From Eunapius fragilis (Eukaryota > Porifera > Demospongiae > Spongillida > Spongillidae): a DNA stretch of 64,000 bases. Below, piece after piece: positions 1-13,800 of this stretch. A program made the position numbers and the translations under genes. Under the pieces are notes generated by a model that was not told the DNA's origin, ran no database searches, and worked only from the letters and a program-made list of their open reading frames with translations. Each line of letters starts with the position of its first letter. Positions within the stretch are counted from its first letter, which is position 1. The stretch covers positions 4,061,711 through 4,125,710 of the forward strand of contig OY811971.1 of assembly GCA_963681505.1 (NCBI GenBank). The letters are read 5' to 3'.

Positions 1-1608
1 CCAGGTGTTATTCACAAGATAACACAACACACCTTGGTCACCAGGCTAACCTTTGGTCGGATAATGGTCACATTCACACCCTGTGTGGGCATGGTACCAG
101 TCATTGCCCCTACACAAGGGCAGTCTGAAGCCACACCTACAACCAGGTGTTATTCACAAGATAACACAACACACCTTGGTCACCAGGCTAACCTTTGGTC
201 GGATAATGGTCACATTCACACCCTGTGTGGGCATGGTACCAGTCATTGCCCCTACACAAGGGCAGTCTGAAGCCACACCCACAACCAGGTTTTATTCTAG
301 TTAAATAACAATAAAACACAACAAACCATGGTCACCAGGCTAACCTTTTATCGGATAATAGTCACATTCACACCCTGTGTCGGCATGGTACCAGTCATTG
401 CCCCTACACAAGGGCAGTCTGAAGCCACACCTACAACCAGGTGTTATTCACATGAAAACACAACACACCATGGTCAACAGGCTAACCTTTGGTCGGATAA
501 TGGTCACATTCACACCCTGTGTGGGCATGGTACCAGTCATTGCCTCTACACAAGGGCAGTCTGAAGCCACACCTACAACCAGGTGTTATTCTAATTGAAT
601 AACAGCGAAACACAACACACCATGGTCACCAGGCTAACCTTTTATTGGATAATTGTCACATTCACACCCTGTGTGGGCATGGTACCAGTCATAGCCCCTA
701 CACAAGGGCAGTCTGAAGCCCACCTACAACCAGGTGTTATTCACATGAAAACACAACACACCATGGTCACCAGGCTAACCTTTGGTCGGATAATGGTCAC
801 ATTCACACCCTGTGTGGGCATGGTACCAGTCATTGCCTCTACACAAGGGCAGTCTGAAGCCACACCTACAACCAGGTGTTATTCTAATTAAATAACAGCG
901 AAACACAACACACCATGGTCACCAGGCTAACCTTTTATCGGATAATTGTCACATTCACACCCTGTGTGGGCATGGTACCAGTCATAGCCCCTACACAAGG
1001 GCAGTCTGAAGCCCACCTACAACCAGGTGTTATTCACATGAAAACACAACACACCATGGTCAACAGGCTAACCTTTGGTCGGATAATGGTAACATTCACA
1101 CCCTGTGTGGGCATGGTACCAGTCATTGCCCCTACACAAGGGCAGTCTGAAGCCACACCTACAACCAGGTGTTATTCTAATTAAATAACAGCAAAACACA
1201 ACACACCATGGTCAACAGGCTAACCTTTGGTCGGATAATGGTCACATTCACACCCTGTGTGGGCATGGTACCAGTCATTGCCCCTACACAAGGGCAGTCT
1301 GAAGCCACACCTACAAGCAGGTGTTATTCACATGAAAACACAACACACCATGGTCAACAGGCTAACCTTTGGTCGGATAATGGTCACATTCACACCCTGT
1401 GTGGGCATGGTACCAGTCATTGCCCCTACACAAGGGCAGTCTGAAGCCACACCTACAAGCAGGTGTTATTCACATGAAAACACAACACACCATGGTCAAC
1501 AGGCTAACCTGAGGTCAGATAATGGTCACATTCACACCCTGTGTGGGCATGGTACCAGTCATTGCCCAGTCTGAAGCCACACCTACAACCTGGTGTTATT
1601 CTAATTAA
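1..1608. repeat. Tandem satellite, 142/152-bp alternating unit
   Basis: About eleven head-to-tail copies of one unit beginning CCAGGTGTTATTC. Unit starts fall at 1, 143, 285, 437, 579, 730, 872, 1023, 1165, 1317 and 1459. From 285 onward spacing alternates between 142 and 151-152 bases, because every second copy carries an extra segment around TTCTAATTAAATAAC. This is a dimeric higher-order repeat. Open frames across it are produced by the repeat and show no protein-like features. The array continues past the window's left edge. Confidence 0.95.
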
Positions 1609-1817
1609 AACACCAGCTCACAAGGTACCCAGACCTTAAATCAGAGTCCCATGTACCACACTATAAATGAAAACAAGCTTCTCCCAATGTCATACCCTCT
1701 TGGTAACTATACTCATTCACCAGGACAACCCTTTGAAATGATTTATAGTACCTGTCAAGTGGTAAGGGTTGAGTCACACAAGCTCACAAGGTACCCAAAC
1801 CTTAATTAGATCAGAGC
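1609..1817. other. Spacer with an imperfect internal duplication
   Basis: No gene is visible. A segment containing CTCACAAGGTACCCA occurs near 1617 and again near 1787, each followed by similar bases, so this is a short diverged direct repeat. Confidence 0.5.
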
Positions 1818-4115
1818 CCACAGCGAAACCGTTACATGGACACGGTAACGTCTCATCAGGTGACCTTACCCGTCTCTTTGATGTAGGCGGATATCGTTGA
1901 AATCAATTTCAACGGGCCGTCTGTGGACTGAGAGTGGACGGTAACGCAACTTACCCCGTCACTCTTTCACGTCATTTATACGTTACTAGCGTGTCCCCGT
2001 GAAAAATCACGGGCTGATTATTCATCTCGCTGTCATTTGTCTCGCTATTCATTTGCCAGATGAACAGTTGGTCTACCCTAGCTCCGCTTTTTTTAAACTG
2101 TTTTCCCGAATGTTGCATATATAATCTACCACCTGTTTCTAACATACGGTTACTACGCAACCTCTATACATGCCCGCGCAATTATGTCAGATAGTAACTA
2201 CATGGTCTCGGCCTGTATACGATGAGACTTGAGAGTGAACCACAATTATTAGCGTTGCATTTATTCTTCCTCCCCCCACTTTGAATTCAAGAAATATTGA
2301 AAAAAATTTAAACATTAAATGTGAAGTGGAAACCAGCTGTCATTGCGACCGCCTTTTGTGTGGGAGGTGGTCGTTTCTATTGGTAGCTAGGTACGCGTAC
2401 ATACCTAGCAACCAATAGGCGCTAGGCCGAGTATATAAATGAGTTACGCGGACGTACGTACGTACGTACGTAGTATTAGACTAACGTGTCCCCGTGAAAA
2501 ATCACGGGTTGATTATTCGTCTCGCTATTCATTTGCCAGATGAACAGTTGGTCTACCTCCTAGCTCTTCTTTTTTTACCAGCTGTTTTACCAAATGTTGC
2601 ATACATAATCTACCACACGGTTACTACGCAACCTCTATAACATGCCCGCGCAATTTCAGATAGTAACTACATGTTCTCGGCCTGTACGATGAGACTTGAA
2701 AGCGAACCACAATAGCGTTGCTTTTATTCTTTCGGTACTTATGCAGTTCTCCGCCCACTTTGAATTCAAGAAATATTGAAAAAAAATTTAGATATTAAAT
2801 GTGAAGTGGAAACCAGCTGTCATTGCGACCGCCTTTTGTGTGGGAGGTGGTCGTTTCTATTGGTAGCTAGGTACGCGTACATACCTAGCAACCAATAGGC
2901 GCTAGGCCGAGTATATAAATGAGTTACGCGGACGTACGTACGTACGATGGAAATTATAGTATTAGATAATCCGTCACTTCGGTAAATCGACGGTTAACGA
3001 GGTTCGCTATTTACCGTGTCGTACCGCCGGTACGTTACGTTTTAGGCAACCGCGCCGCTTCTATCCATGCAGCACCACACCATCACATGCAACTTTCTCA
3101 GATTCTGAAGCAGTTTTGAAAATACATATACATAGGATGTACGAAAGGGAAACGCAAGTATTTTGCTTGGTCTCTGTACGCATTGATGTACAAAACAACT
3201 GTACTGGTAGGATTCTGTCCAGTTGAAAGATATGATTATAGGATGAGAACCACACGAAGTATTGCTTAAACACAATTGCGGTTCAGTATTGATGACACGA
3301 GCGTGAACCTGTACGACAGTCACACAACTCTCGTCATCAAACCTTTATCTGTTAAAAAAGTCGCAGGTGAGAAAAAGAGATTCTTTTGCACATACCTCAT
3401 TGCGCTCCAAAGACAAACAAAGTAACTTCGCGGAAAGGCACTGTAAGCGAGGAAACAAAAATCATAAGCCCAACAATAATACAACAACTTACAGATTGGA
3501 AAGAGTATACCGTAATGCGAAAGGCATAACTCTCTTGCCAGCAAACGTTCATCTGTTACAAAAAAAAATACATCCTTGTGACACATTGACATACCTCATG
3601 GCGCTCCAGAGTACGACGTGGAAAGGGTAAGCGATAGGAAAAACAAGTATCAGACATCAACTTACATAACGAAAAGCACGTACTTTCGCGTTACAACCTA
3701 TTCCTGTAGACGAAAGTAGGGAGTTCGACACAACAAAAATGGCGCCTACCGACACATTTTACCATTTATCTGATGAGGCTACGCCCACGACGGTCCACAC
3801 CTCCCGGGAAACCAGTATGTGTGTTACATCTGCTGATTTTGAAGCACTCAGGACATGTAGATCTACACTTGTATTCCCCACAGTGGTGACAGTAACGTCG
3901 CTTGCCGCTCATTTTGAAAGGAGGTGACTTATATCACGTGACCATGACGTCAATAACTATGTGGACGGTACCGTGCGGTGGTGTTCGTCGATTACCATTG
4001 TACGTACACGGGCACCGTCACTAAATGTTTCCGTGACATTTACGTCGAAGTCCGTCATGTTCGATAGAGACGGAGTACCGTTGCAACCCGTCTCCGGATA
4101 GCGGTTTCGCTGTGG
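1818..4115. mobile_element. TIR-bounded element, about 2.3 kb, class unknown
   Basis: CCACAGCGAAACCG at 1818-1831 is repeated inverted at 4102-4115. The interior is CG-rich, has many short palindromes, and contains a direct duplication of nearly 0.5 kb. I see no transposase frame, so it looks non-autonomous. No clear target-site duplication was found, so the boundaries are inferred from the inverted repeat only. Confidence 0.45.
1991..2946. repeat. Two direct copies of a ~480-495-bp unit
   Basis: The copy starting at 1991 (GTGTCCCCGTGAAAAATCAC) recurs at 2486. Both copies end in a TATA-like GTATATAAATGAG (2431 and 2911) followed by an ACGT-type simple repeat (about 2453-2473 and 2933-2946). 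Copies differ by small indels and substitutions. The conserved TATA-like box could be a transposon promoter, but nothing downstream codes for a recognisable protein. Confidence 0.85.
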
Positions 4116-4177
4116 CCCCTCGCAAATACTTGCGTATATGTATATGCCAGGGGAGATCAGAGCGATATACATTCACC

Positions 4178-4198
4178 AGCCCCGGATCCAGCATAGGC

Positions 4199-4232
<34 letters not shown>
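4178..4232. mobile_element. End fragment of a poly-G hAT-like MITE
   Basis: It begins with CAGCCCCGGATCCAGCATAG and runs into about 31 G. The same end, in inverted orientation, closes the complete MITE at 48354-48761. Only one end is present here; past the G run the sequence becomes ALDH1L intron. The G run may be misassembled in length. Confidence 0.7.
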
Positions 4233-4233
<1 letters not shown>

Positions 4234-4238
4234 CGGCC

Positions 4239-4465
4239 GTCCCATGCTAACCCCATAATGGCACTGTTACCTGCACTACAGATACATAGATGGTGCTCTG
4301 AGGAGAGCCAACTGCACTGAATATGGCCTGGCATCTGGTGTGTTCACCAAGGACATAAGTAAAGTAAGTACAATGGACGGCTGTTCTCCCCTCCCCTTCC
4401 CCCCCCCACCCCTGCACTCAACTGTACTTACCTGAACACCAGGAGGTTCACCATCTTTCACCCCT

Positions 4466-4534
<69 letters not shown>

Positions 4535-4752
4535 CTCTTCTTTCCCCCTCCTCTTCCCCATTCCCAAAGGCTCTCTATGTCAGTGACAAGTTAGAGGCTG
4601 GTACCGTCTTTGTCAATACTTATAACAAGACTGACGTAGCCGCCCCATTTGGTGGGTTCAAGCAATCTGGATTTGGGAAGGACTTAGGTGAGAGACATTC
4701 CTTATAAGGGAACGTACAAAAATTACGTCTTGCTCATGGGGAGAGGGGGTCC
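4239..4752 (+). pseudogene. ALDH1L 3'-exon fragment, copy 1
   Basis: This segment matches the intron-exon-intron-exon block at 46430-46950. Exon-like parts are 4282-4363 (82 bases) and 4570-4687 (118 bases, encoding the stretch with [19 protein letters not shown]), with canonical acceptor and donor positions kept and a (CT)n intron between. The first codon change turns the Asp of the intact copy into Tyr. The final exon with the stop codon is absent; homology ends near 4752. It is a truncated duplicate rather than a working gene, and is more diverged than the copy at 62981-64000. Confidence 0.85.
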
Positions 4753-4843
4753 ATGTAGATGTACATGCTTTTGGACCACAATGTGTGTGCTGACATGATA
4801 GAGTATTGGTGGTGCTTCCTATGATGTGTACTTATATTTACAG

Positions 4844-7800
4844 TATGGATGGTCACTACTGATGGAGGCGTCATCAGGGGGACATTGTGAGATTGTTAAG
4901 CTGCTGCTGGATAAGGGTGCAGATATCAACTATCAGAACAAGGCGAGTTTCAATTCAATTGTAGTAATCATTTTCAGCAGTTTTCGCTTGCATGTACATG
5001 TACCAGATGGCATGTGATGTACAGTAGATCAGTGGGTTGTGATGGTACATGTATTCTAGTATGTACCATTGCATGTGGGCCCGAGGGGTCACCTCCATGG
5101 TGACAGGGTAGTAGGTAAGGTGGCTGTGGGTGGGTGTGGAGGATGTGAGGGACACTTGGGATGGTGTCCGGAACACTGCAGTCACGGTTTCTAGATCTGA
5201 AGCAGAATTCATAACACCCGCTCACTTTGAAATGAATTTTCAATTGATTAGTAATTATTGCATTAATAACTTATTTTCTGGCCAATAACCTGCACGGTTT
5301 TGGCTATAGTGCTTGCTACGGCATAGGGTAGTGGTTGATGTGAGGGACACTTGTGATGGTGGGTTGCCAAGGTGAGTGGTTCAATCTGTTATTGAACATT
5401 GAATTGGACCAATAGTAAAAAGGTCACTCACCTGAATTCGTTCTATCCTAGGACAGTTGATTTGCCACCTGGCCATAAATGATTTCATTTAGGTGCTAGG
5501 ACTAACATAATAACATTTTGTGCAACCATAATGGTTACTAAAGTAACTAGCTTGAAAAAAATGTTACATGTCAGCTGCTAATCATAGTTCAAGGTTCACA
5601 ATAAGGCTGCCCTTCAAGTGCTGCACTACTCCCCTCTTTTCTGAGTGTGTCTTCATACCACTAACCATCTGGGTATTTGTTAAGCTCTCCTCCTGTGAAG
5701 ACACTTTGCCTTTGAGGTCTTCTAGTTCAGATGTCATGTCTCTAATCTGTTCTCTTAGCTGTGCATGTTGGTGCTGGTATGCCTGTACCTGCTGATGGTG
5801 GCACCTGTGCCATCTCATCAGTATTGTTAGTAAGAAGCCCTAGCTGGACATCATCATCAGAGATGCTGTCAGGTACATGTACTAGGCTCTTCCATGTCCA
5901 TCATCTGTGAGGTGGAGCTGGGACATGGGGGGAGGTAACAATGGGAAGAATTTTAAGCCCTATATTTAGCAACGTAAAATGTATGTGCTATACAAAATTG
6001 CTAAACATCGATCAGACTCAAAACTTCTCAAATCATTGTTGATCCTTTGTTCCATTCCTTTTTACACCACTGTTGCCTTCAAATCCATATACAGTATACC
6101 ACCAACTTTCTTCGAAAGAAAGGTTTTATATCTTATTGTCAATGCTTTCATTCAGAATACACATCATATTTCTTCCCCAAGTAAGGAGACGTAGTACAAA
6201 GTACAAAGTACAAAAGGGTTATGTAAGACGAGCTTCATGTAGATCTGTATTCTAGTTTATACTGAAAATTTTATGACAACCATACCTTCCTTACCATACC
6301 ACCTTTGTCATTTAGAGCTCACAATTTATGACAACCATACCTTCCTTACCATACCACCTTTGTCATTTAGAGCTCACAAAGCAGTGTGTCATTAATGGTA
6401 CATGTTGGTAGCGACTGATCCCTGCAAACTAGAACTGATCTATAAATTTTGGCCACAAAAGGGTGTCTGCTATGACTAATGTTTCATTACATCGACATCA
6501 TGTGTACTAACATTATTAGTTGTGCACAACACCAAAATGTTTTATATATGACCTGGAAATATTCATTCTGGAACACAACACTTATATGACCTGGATATAT
6601 TGATTTCATGAGGTCATTGTTTCAACCACCAGGATGGTGATACTGCTCTACATTTGGCTGCCCGTTACGATATAACTGATTATGTAAGAGTACTCCTATC
6701 ACATCCCGATATTGATGTGAACATCAAGAACCATGAAGGACGTACAGCCATGATGGAGGCAAAGTACCGATCACTTGGTGTGTTCAACAAGATGCTGCAT
6801 ACATGCAAGGACTTTCCTGCTGATTCATACAATAAGGTGGTGTTATGTGGCAATTCTGGTGCTGGAAAGAGTACATTGACACAGGTGAGATGAGTACAGG
6901 TGTGTACATACATATACTAGAAATGGGCCTTTTGTATTTATACATATAGCATCCAAAGCAAATCAGTACATATATATGTTATGCTGTCAGGTTCTTATTT
7001 TTAATCACATTATACCTATGGTGAAAATATATTTCGGTGTCTTATTCGTGTAGAGTACATGATCCAATACTCCGGACATGTAATTTTAGGTATTCCGATG
7101 AACAATATCTTCAGGTTGGAGCATTCAAATTACTACTAATTTGGTAGTTACATGTACGTAGATGGGTCTTTTGTACTAATATGTTCTGTTCGTTTATTTT
7201 TACTTAATGGTTTCAATACAGCCATAGTGCATGCATGGTTTACCGCCCTTTGTATCCATGATTTAGCCACCCACCTCCCATGCATTGAATCGCCTAAATC
7301 ATTGGTACAAATAGAGCGGGAAACCGTGCATGCACTTTGCTCAGGATTAGGGCATGTAACCTATTTTCAGGTCTTTTAGGTTATTAATTATTCGACTATT
7401 TGCAATTACCAATTGGTTCAACTATGCATTTAGAATGATTCAGATTAAACAAGTTCAGAATTTGGTTTAGTGGACATAACCGATTCAATATCAATATTTA
7501 TCTCCTTCATATTACCTTATGATGTACCCTCCCTCCCCACCTATCTGAAAATAGCTTACTAAAGAGATAATTCAACGGTAAAAAGAAATTTTATTGATGT
7601 AATCGACACTTAGTCTGTGGAGCTGTTGGGTCCCCAGTCTAATTAACACTCGTGCGCACACACGGGACAATTTAAACATGTTTGGTACAGTTCGCTTGAC
7701 CTTCCCTCTCTCTGCAGTATAGTAAATGTGCAGTAATCAAACACACTACATACTCTTTGGCATCAGCTAAGTCCAGATGTCATCTTCGGGCCCAAGTACT

Positions 7801-10800
7801 TAGGTAGGGTAGTGTGGGGTGATGAGTGGTTGGCTACCACACTTTAAACACCACACAGTGCCTTCAAGAAGGTGTTTCTATATTTCAAAAAGGATAAATG
7901 CCACCCTTCTGGGTTATCCTAGGAAACAGTTAATACAGTTTAATGGAACAGTGACCAGCTAAATCACCCTTATGATACTCTATCAAATTTTCCAGGACAA
8001 GCAAAAAAAAAAGAGTAACGCTCACATTGAAATACATGCAGGCTAATTATCAGTTCAGTGCTTAATAACTTTATGATGGATAGTCGAATTTAGGGTGTAA
8101 GGACCATTTGATAGAAGCTCTTGAAAAACTACCCAGAAGGGTGATTTTGCTGGACACTGTCCCTAATGCAACTACAGACTCTTGAAGTAAACGCACATCA
8201 GGTGACCATCACTCCCTACGCTATCCGATACCCTTTTTCTGACGTTCACACATGACATATTGAATATTGTGCATGTCTTGATTGCATGGTGGCTTAGTCA
8301 TACATGTATGCTGGAGTGGAAATTTGCCATGAGGTTTCACAGGCTTTTGTGGTTCAGCTACTTGTCGCTTTTTTGAATTCTTTGGATGTGTGGTGTTTGA
8401 AAAATAGACTATAACTATGGGCATGTGTGTTAATAATTTATACGCTGATAAGCTAGAAGGAATAGCGATAATATAGACATGAGGAACAGTGATTTATCAT
8501 GGCAATTTAAAGATATGGAGAAACCTAGGTTAGGTAATCGTTGGCAAATTAATTTTTAAAATTGATATTGTGTTTCTAGTAACCGATTTGCTAGGCGCTA
8601 TAATCCTGACCAATCAATTAGAGTTTTTTTCATACTTGATTAGATTTTTCAAATAGGTCACACACCCTAACAGAAATATCTCTGTAACGGAAAAGGTAAA
8701 TAAAACTTACAGAACTAATTGATAACGACATACCATTCTCCGTACCTACCAAATTTGAAGCAAATTTGAATGCTTCTACCTGAAGGTGGTTTGAATGAGA
8801 AGAAAAAAAGGAGCAGAACGGAGGGGAGGTGGGTGAGATAGAAGGTGGAGACATGATAGAGGGTTGTGGTCATATGGTGGTGGGGAGGGACTCATATGGT
8901 GGTGGGAGGGGCTCATATGGTGGTGGGGAGGGGCTCATATGGTGGTGGGGAGGGACTCATATGGTGGTGGGGAGGGGCTCATACGGTGGTGGGGAGGGGC
9001 TCATATGGTGGTGTGGAGGGGCTCATGTGGTGGTGGGGAGGGGCTCATATGGTGGTGGGGAGGGGCTCATATGGTGGTGGAGAGGGGCTCATATGGTGGT
9101 GGGGAGGGGCTCATATGGTGGTGGGGGAGAGGATAGATGTGGCTGTTTGGAACCGTAGGAGCATGACACCTAAATGTAATGGTGTGGTATGTAATGTTAA
9201 AAATTGAATTTATGTTTAGAAAGGTATTTTGATGTGATTAGCTTATATTTATATAAATCCACAAGCCTCATTTTCTCGTAGAATGTTCCATGGGACAGTT
9301 TGTTGAATATTCTCTGAATCACTGCAACTTTGATATGATTGAAGCTACCTAATTACCATTTCCAAACTATTTTCTACGGTACAATGTATTTCAATCCATT
9401 AGGTCTTCTCCACACAGTACATACAAATGGCCTTACACTTAATGAGAACATAAATATCCTTAACTCTAAATTCTAAATTGTTTCTAAATTGGTATATACA
9501 TGGAAGAGTCCTGTAGCTATTGTTTGTTCATTATCTACCCATTGCAAAGATATAACTTTGCAGAGTGTGAACATTTACCCGCTCAATACCCTCCAATGAT
9601 TTTGGCAAGCCACGTCCAATCAAATGGGCAGCAGGTGTGTAAATCATTGGCGGGAATTGAGTGGAAAATGTACGCACACTTTGCACAATCATAAGTTTGT
9701 AATGGGTAAAGTGAAAATTAATGAACAGAACAAATCAATAGGGACTGGATCTATCTGCCTACATGTACATACTGAATTTGAAGTAATTGAAATGCTCATA
9801 CCTGAAGGTGTGGCCATTTGGTACTTATGGGGTAATGGGCTGGCTCCTCATTACTCCCATCCCATGCTGAAGAATGTTATTAATGTTATCTTTTTTAAAG
9901 GCCATCATCAATCTTTCAAAACCAACAGCAACTAGGCTTGCAAAGGTGAGAACAGATTGTATGCTATATTTGAACAACAAATTGCATGCAAGGGTCTCCA
10001 GTGAAAGCAGATAGTAGATTTAAAAGTGTTACACGCAAGGCTGACATTCTATTGTTTGCATGCTACATGTACACTACTTGATCACGTAGAATGAGATTAA
10101 AAATCCGTTTTGGGGATAAAGCTTTGCAAAGTGTGTCCACAGTTTCCTTCTTGATTCACGCCAATCATTTAGATGCCTGCCTCCCGTAACATTAAATGCC
10201 TAAATCATTGACACAAATTGAGTGGGAAACTGTATATGCACTTTGCACAGCTATATCTTCTAATGAATTAAAGCAAAAATAAAAGAACGACAAGGACAGT
10301 ACCCTTTTACATTCAAATCGATTTGAACACTCCCACCTGAAGAATGTGGCTGTTTTGAGCCCCTGGGGGGGAAGGGGGGGTGGGGGTGTATATAATTTTG
10401 CAACACTTGTGCATTACACCAAATTATACTTCTGCATGTAAAAATGGTGTGGTATGCAGTATTGAAAATCGGCTTAATAGTTCAGAAGATAAATAGGTTT
10501 GATTTTGATGCTATAAATATAAATCCAAATGGATAAGATCTCATATAACGTTTCATAATTATTATGATTGTAATCAGTAGCACCATGCCATATTTCTGGT
10601 TTCCACTTATGGTATACCATTGTGATGAACACATTGAATGATGCATTCCCTTATTTCCATGTACATGTAAGTAGTGGTGGTATTTCCATACACCAGTCAC
10701 CAGGCATCTCACTTGCATTCTAACAAATCTTATACACTACAAGTTAAGAAAACCATTCTTCAATGAGAATGTTGATGGGATATACGAATCGAACAGCTAC

Positions 10801-13800
10801 TTGGATTGTGGTGTGAACGCTATGGGTCAGACACCAGTACTACATTTTTCTCCATCTTTTTGACACCTCTACTCACAACACCCAGTGTAACTCTTTGATT
10901 AATGATTGAAATTCATTTTCTGCAGTTGAAGTTACATCCTCCACCAATCCCCCATATGTCCTAGAATTTTTTTTGTGAGGGGGTGGGGGGGAGGCAATCA
11001 CAGTTGTTAGGAACACCAAAAATACATTAAGGACTTGAAGAACAATGAGGTTAATTTAATCATTTAATTATACAGAGTAACTCATTTTAGTTCTCAGAAG
11101 CCATACTTTAGTTCTCAGAAGCCATACTTTTTGTGGATTCGACAAGCGCAAAACAATTCATTTTTAACTCTTCTTTTCATTTCTTCCACAATCTACACTG
11201 TTCATTTGTCGGGAGTCTTTGCTAGGTGCAGTTTGCATTTTCTAAATGATTTCATACCCCTATTTAGACAATAGCGGAAGTGATTCGCGCAATCTGATTG
11301 GTCAATTGCAGGTATCTAAACGCGGTAAAAACCTAAAGAGGGACTCTAAGTGCCAGTGGGGGGGATTCTAAGAGCCCCGGGCACTTAGAATCCCCCTCAC
11401 TGGCACCATAGATTATTTAGACAGGGATTGGAAACGGATCACGTGAACGCCAATTAACAGCTCCATCTGTGTTATAGCGGAAGATAGGTTATTGTAGTAG
11501 TTATTAAGTCTGGAATGGCCGAGTAACAGTAAAGGACCTTCAAACCCCGTTAATACTATCTACAAAAGTAGCCACAGGCCCAGAAATGACAGCAGTCTTA
11601 CTCTATTCGTGCCGTGTCCCAAATGATTGACGCGATGTTCGATGTAAGCCAACTTTTTATAACCTCATACCAACACTCCCTGGCTTAGTGCATAGTCCAC
11701 TTCTGTCGCAAAATGAGTGCACTAGAGGATAAAACCTTCAAACCCCGTTAATACTATACGCCCAGAACTGACAGTATTCTATTCGTGCCGTGTCCCTAAT
11801 GATTGACGCGAGAGTCGATGTAAAGCCAACTCTTTATAACCTCATACCAACACTCCCTGGCATAGCCCATAGTCCAGTTCTATCGCAAAATGAGTGCACT
11901 GGAGGATAAAACCTTCAAACCCCGCTAATACTATATACAAAAGTAGCTATACGCCCAGAACTGCCAGTACGGCCTAGTCTATTCGTGCCGTGTCCCTAAT
12001 GATTGACGCGATAGTCGATGTAAAGCGAACTTTTTATAACTTCATACCAACACTCCCTGGCTTAGTCCATAGCCCAGTTCTATCGCAAAATGAGTGCACT
12101 AGAGGATGAAACCTTCAAACCGCGTTTACACTATTTACAAAAGTAGTTACACGCCCAGAACTGACTGTATGTCTAAAACGCTGTTTCGTGTCACTTTATG
12201 TTTTCAAAGCTAGGGAAAAGGGCAAAACCTATCCAGTTCTATTCAGATTGCTACGAAGAGCTTGTATACAAATAATCAAGGTCAAAAAACGTAGAGAACA
12301 GTTTTTGCACGCCCAGAAAGGATTCACATAGCTTCATTTCTCAGTTTTTATTAAAAACTCCCGAAGATTCGTTCACTAGAACTTCAAACATGTTTCTAGA
12401 CAAACCTTACCTTTCATGAGTTGGGTGGAATACATTCGAGACTCTACATGATACGGATTTCACCAAAACCAGCTATAAGATATTTTCCCGCCAAACCCAA
12501 AAGGTGCTATCCATTATAACATTGACGGCGCATACCCTTCTACCGTAAAATGTATGGCTCACGTGACCCGTTTCCAATCCCTGTCTAAATAATCTATGCT
12601 GGCACTTAGAATCCCTCCCGTTATCGTTATTGCGTTGCGCGATAATGTATTGGTTGCTACGTACGCGTTGCTATTGTCTAAGTAAGTTAGACCCTCGGGC
12701 CCTTAGTAGCGCCCTCGCTACCGCTCGAGACGCTACAGCCCAGGACCCTCGGGGATTCTAAATCACGTAGATCCTTCGGTTTCAGTGTCTAACCTATATT
12801 TAATCATGTTTTACACACCTATCTCATACATGGGAGTCTCAGGGCAGGAGATGTAACGGCTTGTACATTTACTAGCTCTTGGTAATTTATTATTTCAGCG
12901 TTTATTAGGACGGCAGGATGTGGTAGAACCACTCACTGCTGGGATCATTCCACATCAAGTTGACAGTCCCTACAGCAATATGGTTATCTATGACTTGGCA
13001 GGACATCACCAATACTTCTCCAGCCACTGTGCATGTCTGGAGGCCATCTCCCTCGAAAGTCCAGCTACCTTCCTTCTCCTGCAGGACATCAGGAAAGATG
13101 AAGAGACCATCACCAAGGAGGTTCACTACTGGTCTACAATGATTGATGGTGTGTGTTCCCAGCAGCCTGGATCCGTCATAGTCGTGGGAACGCATGCTGA
13201 CCTACTAGCACCACAGGAGACAATCAGGAAGATGGCTCATCTGAATTCGGTTTCTGAATCAGCTATTAGTCATCAAAAGTCAATAAAGGTTGTAGCACTA
13301 AATCTCACACAGATATATAGGGATAAAATGAATCAGTTCATGGACCTGTTGCACGCAACCAACAAAGATGTCATTAATATGTGTCCTTCAATCTCCATGA
13401 TGTGTCACATGATGCTTGCCTTCTTTAAGGAGAAGCTACCTCCTGACCTTAATGCCATATCCCTTTCTGACCTTCTGGTACGTCTGAAAAATGATCCAGA
13501 TCAACTCATTGATCCTGCCATCTCTATTGTTACCCCACAACTTAACACATTATCAGATAAGGGTTTTGTTGTCTTTATGCCTTCAGATGACCCCCTTAAA
13601 AGCTGGGTAGTTCTTAAGAAGGAGTGTATCCTTAAGGAGGTCAATGGAGCATTGTTTGCAGATCCATCTCTTAAGCAATATACTAAGCTCGCTAGCAACA
13701 CTGGGATAATACCCAGAGCAATACTTCAAAAGGCATTTCCCAAGTACAATATTGATATGATTATGCAATTTATGATTCACTTTGAGCTGTGTCAGGTAGT

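Larger units (their letters stand above)
4943..6632 (+). other. Intron 1 of the Roc-COR-Death gene
   Basis: It begins GCGAGT rather than GT and ends CACCAG. It holds a diverged copy of the element-X hairpin (about 5953-6118), a 55-bp tandem duplication (6271-6380), and a short coiled-coil frame on the minus strand. A segment with GTGAGGGACACTTG occurs near 5146 and again near 5340, another small duplication. Confidence 0.7.
11264..12680. mobile_element. Outer inverted-repeat element split by a younger MITE
   Basis: TTAGACAATAGC at 11264-11275 recurs inverted at 12669-12680. Further inward, ACTCTAAGTGCCAG and its inverse CTGGCACTTAGAATCC flank the inserted MITE. It appears to be a palindromic non-autonomous element into which the 11407-12598 element jumped. 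I found no target duplication for it. Confidence 0.45.
6885..12898 (+). other. Large repeat-filled intron of the Roc-COR-Death gene
   Basis: It separates the Walker A exon from the exon beginning CGTTTATTAGG. Translation across the junction reads GKSTLTQ-RLLGRQ, which supports the intron despite its 6-kb length. Inside are a minisatellite (8871-9130), a diverged interspersed repeat in several copies (8640-10530), and nested inverted-repeat elements (11264-12680). No other coding exon was recognised. Confidence 0.75.

Noticed and set aside
34..1574. Repeated 70-105-codon ORFs
   Set aside because: They follow the satellite unit and restart with each copy.
1818..1866. Hammerhead-like CTGATGAG on the minus strand
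   Set aside because: A hairpin (CGTTAC/GTAACG) follows, but no GAAA completes the core; the strand shows GTTTCGC instead.
3765..3820. Hammerhead ribozyme (CTGATGAG ... GAAAC)
   Set aside because: The core strings are present, but the bases between do not form stem II and the base before GAAA is not the expected C.
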